DNA from: JAWKWH01 sp965204295
GTDB lineage: Bacteria; Pseudomonadota; Alphaproteobacteria; Rhizobiales; Rhizobiaceae
Direction: 5' to 3'
Assembly: GCA_965204295.1 (NCBI GenBank)
Contig: OZ241973.1
Span: 2,418,001 to 2,482,000 of the forward strand
DNA: 64,000 nucleotides
Part shown: piece after piece, positions 44,298 through 52,670 of the stretch
How positions within the stretch are numbered: the first letter of the stretch is position 1
How the letters are laid out: the number at the start of each line of letters is the position of its first letter
Program-made: the position numbers and the translations under genes
The notes under the pieces: generated by a model
Databases searched by the model: none
Told to the model about the DNA's origin: nothing
Seen by the model: only the letters and a program-made list of their open reading frames with translations

Positions 44298-45035
44298 TCA
44301 GGTATGGAATCGCTCCCTCGGCATGACTTTCTCCGCAAAGAACCCGGATAAACGGTCGCGATTTTCGGTGAACGTGACCGATGCGGCATCCGGGAGATGA
44401 CGGACAGCTTCCGTCCAATCGTCCATGTTGATGCTCGCGATATGCCGCTCAGGCTCCAGGCGGACGACGTGCTCCGATCCGACCATCAGGCCGACCTGAG
44501 CAGCAGCATTGTCGGTGGACAGGCTCATTGCGCCCAGTACCAGACTGTGCCAATTCCATAGCCCGCCACGCGCAGCTTTCAGCGGTATTTCATAGGGCTG
44601 ATTGCCGGTCCCGATTGACAGAATTCGCAGTTGCTCCGGCGCAATCTCGAACGCCGATAACGCTTCGGTCACTCCGACAAGGATCGGATTATTCGCCCAA
44701 AGTCCGCCGTCCACGAATCCCCGCCCGTTCCTCTCGTGTGGCGCGAAATAGGTCGGCGCGGCGGATGTTGCCCTGCATACCTCCCATGCCGCCGTTTTGT
44801 GATCGCGCTTGTAGTCGGGGTGGTGGTCGGTCTTGAACACCGCTATTTCGGACGTCGGGACCATGAATGACGGGATGACAAGACGAACCTTCGATTGGCC
44901 GAGAAGACCGTCGCCAAACTCACCATACAGGAGCGCTTCAAACGGTTGGTGATCGTATTTCGGTCGGGTTAGATTGCCGCTGTAGTTTTCGAGCCGGCGC
45001 TTCGTTTGTTCATACCTATTTGGTGGAAAAATGCT
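44298..45035 (-). pseudogene. Patatin-like phospholipase (CBASS effector, CapV-like), N-terminus lost
   Basis: Reading on from the CD-NTase stop in the same frame gives RYEQTKRRLENYSGN, then SEIAVFKTDHHPDYK, CRATSAAPTYFAPHERNGRG and FVDGGLWANNPILVGVTEAL. This is the second half of a patatin. The DGG catalytic Asp is present, but the N-terminal glycine-rich loop and GxSxG serine are gone. In CBASS such effectors degrade membrane phospholipid on sensing a cyclic nucleotide; this copy cannot. Confidence 0.8.
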
Positions 45036-45959
45036 CTATCCGCCGTCGCGGTAAAGCGAAACGAGCGACGATGCGGATTTCGAGAATCCCAAACCAACCG
45101 CGACTTCGTTCCGAACATAGTCGGCAAGGCGTTGGAGCTGCGCCGTCAGACCGTTCGGCTCGGGGCCACAGTCCGAGGCCGTCTTTGTAAAATAGATGGA
45201 CGGTGGACGGCGAACGCTACGGGAGCGATATGCCACGTTGAGATATCGCTTGATCAGCTTGAGCGCCACGACCTGCTGAGCATCCAGACGCGGCGGGATC
45301 ATCGGCGGAAGGTCGTCTTGATCAGCGGCGAGCGTCGACGGGGATTCGAGGCGGTCAATTGCATTCTGCGATCTTCTGTCGGCCACCCGAGCGGCAAATG
45401 AGCCGACGCCCTCTTGAAAGAAGACCGACTGCCGAAACCAACGGGCGAACCCGAAGGGGTTGGCGGGAACGCGGCAGGCTTCGCCTTCGTCCGGACTGTG
45501 GAAGATTTCCCCAATCCGCTCCGGACGGGGTTCAGCTTCCGGGTCCATCGGAGTGACGTCCATATGCATGAACGCAAACTCAACGGTCACACAGCGGGTG
45601 TTCCGAACGACCCTCTCGGCGCCGGGAAAGCCCTGAAGCGCCCGGTAGAGCAGACCGAGCACTTTTTCATCCGACCATTCGGGCGAGACGTCAAACTCCA
45701 CGATGGCGTCAACATCGAAACGATCGTCCCTGTCCCCGCTGATTATTGTCGCCGAGATGGCGACCGAGCCTTGAGGATAGATGCGACTATCATCGTCCCG
45801 AAGATAAGGTGCAAGCGGACTGGACGGCCGCTCCAAATATTCTTTCAATCGCCGATAGCGGCGGTCCATGATCCGCCTGTCCGCGTCGGACGGCTCAATC
45901 GCCGTCGCGATATCCAGAAGGAGATCGTCCAGATTGGGATTTTGGGGCATTTTAGACAT
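45036..45959 (-). pseudogene. CBASS CD-NTase (cyclic oligonucleotide synthase), C-terminus lost
   Basis: The 307-residue frame has QGSVAISATIIS (nucleotide-binding GS), RFDVDAIVEFD (catalytic DxD) and FMHMDVTPMD (third acidic residue), i.e. an intact active site of a SMODS nucleotidyltransferase. It stops at TAG and the same frame continues directly into a beheaded patatin, so one deletion removed the CD-NTase tail (usual length about 380-400) and the effector head. ATG 45959 follows GGAG. It may still fold, but the system lacks a working effector. Confidence 0.8.
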
Positions 45960-46006
45960 GCTCGGTCTCCGCTGAGTGAGTTATGGCAGTCACGCACTGG
46001 CGCGTT

Positions 46007-46079
46007 GTGCGAATCCGTGCTACCGACACGGTGCTGTTTATGGGGGATTCGGCTATGTGTCAGCCTGTGCGAATCGCAC
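46007..46079. promoter_or_regulatory. Probable operator region between CD-NTase and XRE genes
   Basis: A perfect palindrome GTGCGA-A-TCGCAC lies at 46067-46079, eight bases before the XRE start. Its left half (TGTGCGAATC) is repeated at 46006-46015. The spacing between the two sites is 60 bases. This fits binding by the XRE protein encoded next to it, controlling both divergent genes. Confidence 0.5.
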
Positions 46080-46086
46080 ATCTGAA

Positions 46087-47027
46087 ATGAGCGTGGATAA
46101 TCGCAGACTGATCAGAGCGCTCAAGAAGAAAAGAAACTTCCAAGGTCTCAGCCTCAGGAAACTTTCGGCCCAGATAGGTGTTAGTTTTTCCACTCTCGCA
46201 CGCATAGAACGCGGCGACGGCGAGCCTGACAATAATTCCCTTCTACGGATTCTCTACTGGTTGGGAGTCAACGGCGAAGAGGCGGAACTCAAGTTCGACA
46301 ACGTGGCGCTGGTTCACTTCCGGGCTTCAAAAAATGTGACTTCAGCAACGACACGGTGCCTGTTGGAGGCCGCCAGCGTTCTGAAAAAGCGATTCTTCTC
46401 CGAGCTTGAAAGTCCTCCAATTACACGCGCCGGCACGAGTGATTCAAAAGCCCGTGCGCTATCCCTTTCGAAATCCGAAATGGAAGAGATGTCACAAAAA
46501 CTCAGAAAAAACTGGGTCTGGATGATTATGATGCTTTCGATGCGCTTGCACTAAAAATTCGAGGCATCGAGGTGACAGTTCCCAATGGCGTGGACGGTTT
46601 GGGCGACCGGTGTTTGCGTCACCTGACCGGTGATGGAGCCAACGATTGGTCAGCCATGAGCGTTCCGCTAAGCTCCACTGAGGAAAAGTGGGTAATACTG
46701 AGAAACGACAGTCACTCATCGGAGCGACAAAGGGTAACGTATTTGGAAGAGTGCTGGCACATTCTGTTGGGCCATAAACTCACGAAGGTGGCGAAGATTG
46801 GCAACGCATATGGCCGCACTTACGAAAGTTCGGAGGAACACGACGCCTTCTACCTCGCGGCCGCTTCCCTTCTACCAGAGCAGGCGGTTCGTAGTGCCGT
46901 TGAGCAAGGTGATTCTGCGGAAGAAATAGCGACACGTTTTGGCACCTCTCCGGAGTTGATTGAATATCGAATAAAGCGATTGGGGCTCTGGTGGACCTAC
47001 AAAGATATCGACATCGCGCTTTCTTGA
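46087..47027 (+). pseudogene. XRE regulator-ImmA/IrrE metallopeptidase fusion with single-base frameshift
   Basis: The first part (MSVDNRRLIRALKKKRNFQG, LSLRKLSAQIGVSFSTLARI) is an HTH_3 domain. The frame is lost at six A (46506-46511). With seven A it continues KKLGLDDYDAFDALALKIRG into the second frame, which has an ImmA/IrrE-like domain (LEECWHILLGH, where HExxH is usual) and ends at 47027. Such fusions sense stress and cleave or release a repressor. It is adjacent and divergent to the CBASS remnant. It may be broken or only mis-sequenced. Confidence 0.75.
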
Positions 47028-47130
47028 ACGGAATCGCAATGTCTGCTTTAGAATAGGGTAAATCCGCTTCCGGCCTATTGCGGAAATATCGATGGCGCCG
47101 TGCCGGAAACGCGAACCGCAGGCGCGAACC

Positions 47131-47277
47131 GGCCGTTTTTTCCGCCCATATGGCGGCGGTCCTTTCGCCATTGACGCAGCCTTGCAATATGGATGCCGGT
47201 TCGGGTTTTGCCGAGAGCCTGACCGGACCTTCCATATCGGAGGTCCGTTCAGGCGGGGGACTTACGCCGGATGCCCG
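47131..47277 (+). repeat. ~148-bp direct repeat, copy 1
   Basis: It is closely similar to 50828-50976 (same strand), sharing GGCCGTTTTTTCCGCCC at the start and GGCGGGGGACTTACGCCGGA at the end. It lies between the XRE-ImmA gene and an IS5 remnant. No gene is seen in the rest of 47028-47339. Confidence 0.85.
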
Positions 47278-47339
47278 TATCTCGCCAACTGACTCAGGTC
47301 CAATGCTCTTTCCTCGCCAAAACCCATTGAAGCGCCAGA

Positions 47340-47957
47340 ATTCATATTGTTGCAATCACTCTACCGCCCAGAGGACGGTCGTGTCGGCAATTGGAACACG
47401 GTGTTCAAGCAGTTTCGCCGGTGGGCGGAAAGCGGCGTGTTTGAGGGTCTTTTCAATGCTATAAGCGGTGAGCCGGACCTTGAGTACGCTCTTATCGACG
47501 GAGTTCAAGCCCGTCAGAAGGCGTCAGGCGCAAAAGAGGGGCTCGGCATAGGCCGTCTCGGGCGCTCTCGTCGCGGGCTGACAATCAGGATCGTGGCCTT
47601 GGTGGATGCGCCCGGTAATCTGCTCCGCTTCCTGCTTCTGCACAGATAGGCGCGCGACATGAAAGGTCTCCGATCCGCGACGTTTCCTTTGGGGCGATGC
47701 CGGCTGATAAAGCCTTCGACGCCGACCGGCTTCTACAAGAGCTTGACGAGCGTGGCGCTGCCGCTGTCATCCCGCCCAAATCAAACCGCAAAGAACAGCG
47801 CGAATACGATACAAACATGTACAAGTGGCGTCATCCGATTGAGAAATACTTCGCAAAGATCAAGGAATTCAGAGTCATAGACACCCGCTACGACAAGACC
47901 GACACCAGTTACGCCGCAAACCGGAACCTCATTGCAATGCTCATCGCAGCCAGATGA
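47340..47957 (+). pseudogene. IS5-family transposase remnant in two frames
   Basis: The first frame gives GNWNTVFKQFRRWAESGVFE and LGRSRRGLTIRIVALVDAPG. After loss of frame the second gives PADKAFDADRLLQELDERGA and YKWRHPIEKYFAKIKEFRVI (the DDE-domain end), closing YAANRNLIAMLIAAR. The N-terminus is missing and the frame is broken, so it is inactive. It belongs to a different IS5 group from the 43.5-kb remnant. Confidence 0.82.
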
Positions 47958-48065
47958 TTGTCAACAAACCCTATTTAATTCTATATTTTAGCAACGGAGT
48001 GATCAGCCCGATGCTCTACGTCGACAAATTCATTTATAAGAAAATGCAGGATTTATGCGCCCCAA

Positions 48066-48982
48066 ATGCAAAAACAATTACTCCCCCTGAATGCGCTGCG
48101 CGCCTTTGCAGCGGTATATCAAACTGGCGGCATACGTTCTGCCGCAAGGGTTCTGGATGTCACTCATTCCTCGATCAGCCGTCACCTTCGCTTCCTCGAA
48201 GAAACGTTTGGCGTCTCATTGCTGGACCGCGACCAGAACCGTAGAAGCCTGGTTTTTACCTCTCAGGGTGAGCGCCTTGGAAAGGCGACGAGCGAGGCGC
48301 TTTCGCTGCTGAGTAACGCAGTCATCGAAATTCGCGAAAAACATACCCGCAATTCGGTTGTCATTTCGACTGCGCCCAGTTTTGCCTCATGCTGGCTGAT
48401 GGACCGTATCCATATGTTCAACAAAGAACATTCCTGGATCGAGATCTCGGTTCTGGTCAATCAGCAACTCACGAAACTGAACGAAAAAGGGACCGATATC
48501 GGCATCCGCATCGGTACCGGTGCCTGGGCAGAGAGCGAATACCGCTTGTTGATGGACGAAACCCTGTTTCCGGTTTGCAGCGCGCGCTATGCGGAAAAGC
48601 TTGGTGATACCCGCAATCCGGCTTGCCTGAAAAAGGTGAAACTGCTGCACGACCGCGATCCCCAGACATCTTGGGATGTCTGGCGCAAGCACTTCGGTTG
48701 GACTGGTTCGATCCCGCGCCGGGCCCAAGGTTCACTTCGTCAGACATGGTCCTTGATGCTGCAGCCAAGGGGCTCGGCGCGGCGCTTGCCCGTGGACGAA
48801 TGGCGGAAGCCCATCTAGCCGATGGCCGTCTGATCCGTGTTGCCACCCCACTGGAAATCACGATACCAGGGGCCTATTGGATGCTCATTCAACCGGAAGC
48901 GGCAGAGCGAAAAGCTGTGCGCACATTCGTCTCTTGGCTTCAGGAAGAATGCGCCAAACCGGGACAGTGGTCTCAAAAATAG
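48066..48982 (+). pseudogene. LysR-family transcriptional regulator with frameshift
   Basis: It starts MQKQLLPLNALRAFAAVYQT, then GGIRSAARVLDVTHSSISRH (winged helix-turn-helix), and runs through the effector domain to WRKHFG. There it shifts at 48698-48699 (GGTTGG; one more T restores LDWFDPAPGPRFTSSDMVLD) and continues to WLQEECAKPGQWSQK. The whole is about 305 residues, normal for GcvA-like LysR proteins. It precedes the reductase/exporter pair on the same strand. Confidence 0.8.
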
Positions 48983-49060
48983 ACCGGTTTCTCTGATTAT
49001 TAGTCCATTTGGTCACTACACCCACTGTTACAAGAAGTACAAAAGCGGGATGACTATCCA

Positions 49061-50107
49061 ATGGGCAGAATTGTTGAAGGTCAATGGACGGAAGGCGACG
49101 CCAGCCTTATCCGCAACGGCGGTTTCCAGCGCGAGTCCTCGCGTCTGAACGGCGAAATCCCTCCCGAGATCATCGAAGCCCTGACGCTTGAACCCCGCCG
49201 ATTCCACCTGATCGCTTCACTGAGTTGCCCATGGTCGCATCGTGCGCTGATCATGCACAGGATCAAACATCTCGAATTATCAGTATCGGTTAAGATTGCT
49301 TCCGGTCAAAGAATCCAAGGTTATCCGGTAAATGGCAACCGCCCATGGTGCCTTCCGTGCACCGGGCGCGATGTAACTTATGCGCATGAAATCTATACGG
49401 CGTCTGACGACACTTATACCGGCCGCGCCAGCGTTCCATTGCTTTGGGACAGCCAGGAAAATCGCGTGGTTTCCAATGATTCCATGCAGATGATGATAGC
49501 GTTCGATCAGGCTGGCGTTTTGGTGCCAGCGGGCGGATTCACGCTTTATCCCGACGACCTCCAGCCGGAGATCGACGGCCTCAACAGCCAGATATTTTTG
49601 GACCTTGCCAATGGTGTCTATCGCGCCGGACTGGCTCGCGGCCAGCGCCACTACAAACATGCAACGGAGGATGTCTTTGAAACGCTCGACATGCTGGAAG
49701 CACGCCTGTCGCGCGCGCGGCTGATGTTCGGACGGCGGTTGACCTTATCCGATGTGGTCTTGTTTCCCATCCTCGTTCGTTTTGACATCGTCTATAATAC
49801 GCATTTCCGCTGCACCCGCAGGCGGCTGATCGATTATCCACACCTCTGGGCCTATGCTCGAGACTTGTTTGGTTGGGTACCTTTTTCCGTCGATGTGGAT
49901 TTCGGGGCCATTCAGGAGGGTTATTTCCTGAATGACGGGGACCACAATCCCTACAAGATCATCTCTGACCAGCCCGACGCCGATTGGTACGCCCCGAATT
50001 GCCGGGCGACCTTTGGTGGACCGTTGATCAGCCTGCGCGCCGGAGGCGTAACGGAGTATCCGCTTGCTACGGACAAACCCAAGGATAAGGAAAGGGCCTC
50101 GTCATGA
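49061..50107 (+). CDS. Glutathionyl-hydroquinone reductase (xi-class GST, YqjG/ECM4-like)
   Basis: This 348-residue protein has the xi-class start (MGRIVEGQWTEGDASLIRNG) and active site SLSCPWSHRALIMHRIK, where the cysteine of CPW forms the mixed disulfide. A C-terminal helical domain follows (YKHATEDVFETLDMLEARLS, RFDIVYNTHFRCTRRRLIDY). Such enzymes reduce glutathionyl-hydroquinones, consistent with quinone detoxification. It overlaps the LysE-type gene (ATGA). Confidence 0.88.
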   Translation: MGRIVEGQWTEGDASLIRNGGFQRESSRLNGEIPPEIIEALTLEPRRFHLIASLSCPWSHRALIMHRIKHLELSVSVKIASGQRIQGYPVNGNRPWCLPCTGRDVTYAHEIYTASDDTYTGRASVPLLWDSQENRVVSNDSMQMMIAFDQAGVLVPAGGFTLYPDDLQPEIDGLNSQIFLDLANGVYRAGLARGQRHYKHATEDVFETLDMLEARLSRARLMFGRRLTLSDVVLFPILVRFDIVYNTHFRCTRRRLIDYPHLWAYARDLFGWVPFSVDVDFGAIQEGYFLNDGDHNPYKIISDQPDADWYAPNCRATFGGPLISLRAGGVTEYPLATDKPKDKERASS

Positions 50108-50688
50108 CTTCATTCCTCGCGGTGCTGACCATCGTCACAATTGCTGCGGTGACGCCGGGGCCAAACAATTTCATCGTGATTTCTGCAGCGGTGCGCGGCG
50201 GTGTATCCGCTGCGCTTCCCGCAATGGCCGGCATTATTGGCGGATCCATCACCCTGCTGGTGCTGATCTGGGCCGGCGCAGGCACCCTATTCGAAGCTGT
50301 ACCCGAAATTCAAACCCTATTGCGTATGGCCGGTGCGACCTATCTCGTCTGGCTGGGCATCAGCTTTATCCACGCCGCCAGCCAACCGGCGACGCAGGCC
50401 AAAGCAGCAAGCCTGCCGGAAACAATCTGGGGTGTCGCGAGCTTTCAGTTGCTCAACCCCAAAAGCTGGATCCTGACGATCACCGCGATCTCGGCCATCG
50501 GCGGCACGGCGAACGGCTTAATGTCGCTGGCCGCGATTTTCGTTGTGGTGATGGGTCTGTGTCTCACCCTCTGGTCAGTGGCCGGCCGGTTGATTTCGCA
50601 TTTGCTGGTCGAGCCGCGTTACAAGCGCGCCTTCGATACCGTGATGGGCTGCTTGTTGATTGTTTCTGCTGCAATGCTGCTTCCTTAA
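50104..50688 (+). CDS. LysE-family exporter (amino acid/metabolite efflux)
   Basis: This 194-residue inner-membrane protein has about six hydrophobic segments. The family motif TPGPNNFIVISAAVRGG is near residue 17 and FQLLNPKSWI lies in the middle. LysE/RhtB proteins export amino acids or similar small molecules. It is translationally coupled to the reductase gene, so it may export a detoxified product. Confidence 0.9.
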   Translation: MTSFLAVLTIVTIAAVTPGPNNFIVISAAVRGGVSAALPAMAGIIGGSITLLVLIWAGAGTLFEAVPEIQTLLRMAGATYLVWLGISFIHAASQPATQAKAASLPETIWGVASFQLLNPKSWILTITAISAIGGTANGLMSLAAIFVVVMGLCLTLWSVAGRLISHLLVEPRYKRAFDTVMGCLLIVSAAMLLP

Positions 50689-50827
50689 ACCACCTGTGAG
50701 CATTCCCATTATGCATTGGAATCGCCCCGCCTACACCGACAGTGAACAACTGCTTCCCGAACTAGGTGAACTTACCGCATTACTGCGGTCGGCTGGCAGA
50801 CGAAGGTCGCGGCGGCGGGCGCGATCC

Positions 50828-50976
50828 GGCCGTTTTTTCCGCCCGTCCAGCGGCGGTCTTTTCGCCATTGACGCAGCCTCCTCGCAAACCGATGCCGGTT
50901 CGGGTTTTGCCGAGAGCCTGACCGGACCTTACATATCGGAGATCCGTTCAGGCGGGGGACTTACGCCGGATGCCCG
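50828..50976 (+). repeat. ~148-bp direct repeat, copy 2
   Basis: It is similar to 47131-47277. The two copies bracket the IS5 remnant, lysR, the reductase and the exporter, a 3.7-kb unit. Its right end overlaps the last codons of the HicB gene. Confidence 0.85.
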
Positions 50977-51296
50977 CCATGAGCCGCACGGTCCAGCACT
51001 TCCTCGGCCCACCGGTTCAGGCTCTTGCCCGACAGTTCCGCGGCCAATACGGCCTTACGATGCACCTCCGGGTCGACACGGAACATCACGCGGCCGGAAT
51101 ATGGCTTCCGTGGTTCCCTGCCGATCCTGGCGCAGGTTCCGATGTAGTCCTCGACGGCCTCGCGGAACGCTTCCTTAAGCTCTTCCACACTGTCGGCATG
51201 GAAGCCCACGCCATCGCGAATGCCGGCGATCCGGCCTGTCAGAATGCCATCCGCATCATCGTATTCGATACGGGCGGAGTAGCCTTTGCAGGTCAT
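50961..51296 (-). CDS. HicB-family antitoxin, solitary
   Basis: This 111-residue protein reads MTCKGYSARIEYDDADGILT, then DGVGFHADSVEELKEAFREA (HicB fold), and ends with a ribbon-helix-helix-type DNA-binding segment (FRVDPEVHRKAVLAAELSGK, SLNRWAEEVLD). HicB neutralises the HicA mRNA interferase. No HicA (short, with a GSH.. or HP motif) is found upstream or downstream, so it is an orphan. ATG 51296 is the usual start. Confidence 0.82.
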   Translation of the reverse strand: MTCKGYSARIEYDDADGILTGRIAGIRDGVGFHADSVEELKEAFREAVEDYIGTCARIGREPRKPYSGRVMFRVDPEVHRKAVLAAELSGKSLNRWAEEVLDRAAHGGHPA

Positions 51297-51344
51297 GGCG
51301 TGACCCTTATCCTTTCCAAAAACGCACGGGCGCGCCATGACGCG

Positions 51345-51554
51345 CTCTGCCCGAGCGATACGGCCCTCGCACACCTGTTTACAATCGTTACGTCCGCCGG
51401 GGTGAGCGTGGGCAGGGTCTCTTTGAAGCGCTTCGAGTGCGAGGACGCATTGATGTTCGTTGACAGTTCCATCGCCAAGGCGCACCGCGCGGCAAGCGGC
51501 GCAAAAGGGGGCGTCTCGCCCGGCCGCGGAAAGTCATCAAGCCGATACACGTGA
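51345..51554 (+). pseudogene. IS5-family transposase fragment
   Basis: It carries DALMFVDSSIAKAHRAASGA and KGGVSPGR, the region around the first catalytic Asp (VDSS) of IS5 transposases, preceded in another frame by the YNRYV-like part. About 200 bases remain. Confidence 0.75.
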
Positions 51555-51605
51555 TTGATCCGAAGTTTTAGATAGCCGTTTCGAGTTATCCCACGACGAT
51601 TCTCG

Positions 51606-52670
51606 TCAGATGCTACGACCGGTATCCGCGTCAAAAATCATCACTCTGGCGATGTCAGGTTCAATTGAAACCTGTCGGCCGGGAGAAAGATCAAGTCTGT
51701 CACGTTCGACCAAGACCAGAGACGTTTCTCCGAATTGAAGCATCAGGTGGGTTTCCGACCCCGTCGGTTCGACGACATTCACTGTCGCGGACGCCCCGTT
51801 GGCGACAACATGCAAATGTTCCGGCCGGATGCCGTAGATAATCTTTTGGCCATCGTCTAGGGAAGTATCTTTCGGCAATGGCAACGCGCCACCGGCAGAG
51901 ATGACGGCGCACGGAGTTCCGTTTGACAAATCCACGGTCGCCGGAACGAGGTTCATCGATGGCGTGCCAATAAAACCTGCAACGAAAACGTTTTGAGGGT
52001 TATCATACAGATCAAGCGGAGCGCCGATTTGTTCGATGCGCCCTTCGTTCATCACGACGATCCGGTCGGCCATCGTCATGGCCTCGACTTGGTCGTGGGT
52101 CACGTAGACGGAGGTTGTGGTGATCTTTTGGTGCATCGATTTGATCTCGGCCCGCATGGCCACACGCAACTTGGCGTCAAGGTTGGACAGCGGTTCGTCA
52201 AACAGGAACGCTTCGGGATTGCGCACGATGGCGCGGCCCATCGCGACCCGCTGGCGTTGACCACCCGAGAGCTGCCTCGGCTTACGTTCAAGCAGATCCG
52301 TCAGACCCAGAATTTCTGCCGCCTCCCGGACGCGCCGGGTCTGTTCAAACTTTGGCGCCTTGGCCAACATCATGGAAAAACCCATATTCCGGGCCACGGT
52401 CAGATGCGGGTAAAGCGCGTAGTTCTGAAACACCATCGAAATGTCACGCTCTTTCGGGGGCAGATTGTTGACGACCTTGCCGCCGATTTCAATTTCGCCC
52501 GAGGTGATATCCTCGAGCCCCGCGATCATGCGCAAGAGCGTTGATTTCCCGCAGCCAGACGGGCCGACGAGCACCAGAAATTCGCCATCCGGGATGTCCA
52601 CGCTGACATCTTTCAGGACTTCGGTATCCCCAAAAGACTTGTGAACGTTTCGAATACTGACCTCAGCCAT
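51606..52670 (-). CDS. ABC transporter ATP-binding protein (UgpC/MalK type), cassette A
   Basis: This 354-residue ATPase energises a CUT1 carbohydrate importer. It has Walker A GPSGCGKST, signature LSGGQRQRVAMGRAI, Walker B FLFDEPLSNLD, the H-loop THD, and the C-terminal OB-fold (YGIRPEHLHVV) found in MalK/UgpC. It overlaps the stop of the glycohydrolase gene (TGATG) and is the last gene of the leftward cassette. Confidence 0.96.
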   Translation of the reverse strand: MAEVSIRNVHKSFGDTEVLKDVSVDIPDGEFLVLVGPSGCGKSTLLRMIAGLEDITSGEIEIGGKVVNNLPPKERDISMVFQNYALYPHLTVARNMGFSMMLAKAPKFEQTRRVREAAEILGLTDLLERKPRQLSGGQRQRVAMGRAIVRNPEAFLFDEPLSNLDAKLRVAMRAEIKSMHQKITTTSVYVTHDQVEAMTMADRIVVMNEGRIEQIGAPLDLYDNPQNVFVAGFIGTPSMNLVPATVDLSNGTPCAVISAGGALPLPKDTSLDDGQKIIYGIRPEHLHVVANGASATVNVVEPTGSETHLMLQFGETSLVLVERDRLDLSPGRQVSIEPDIARVMIFDADTGRSI

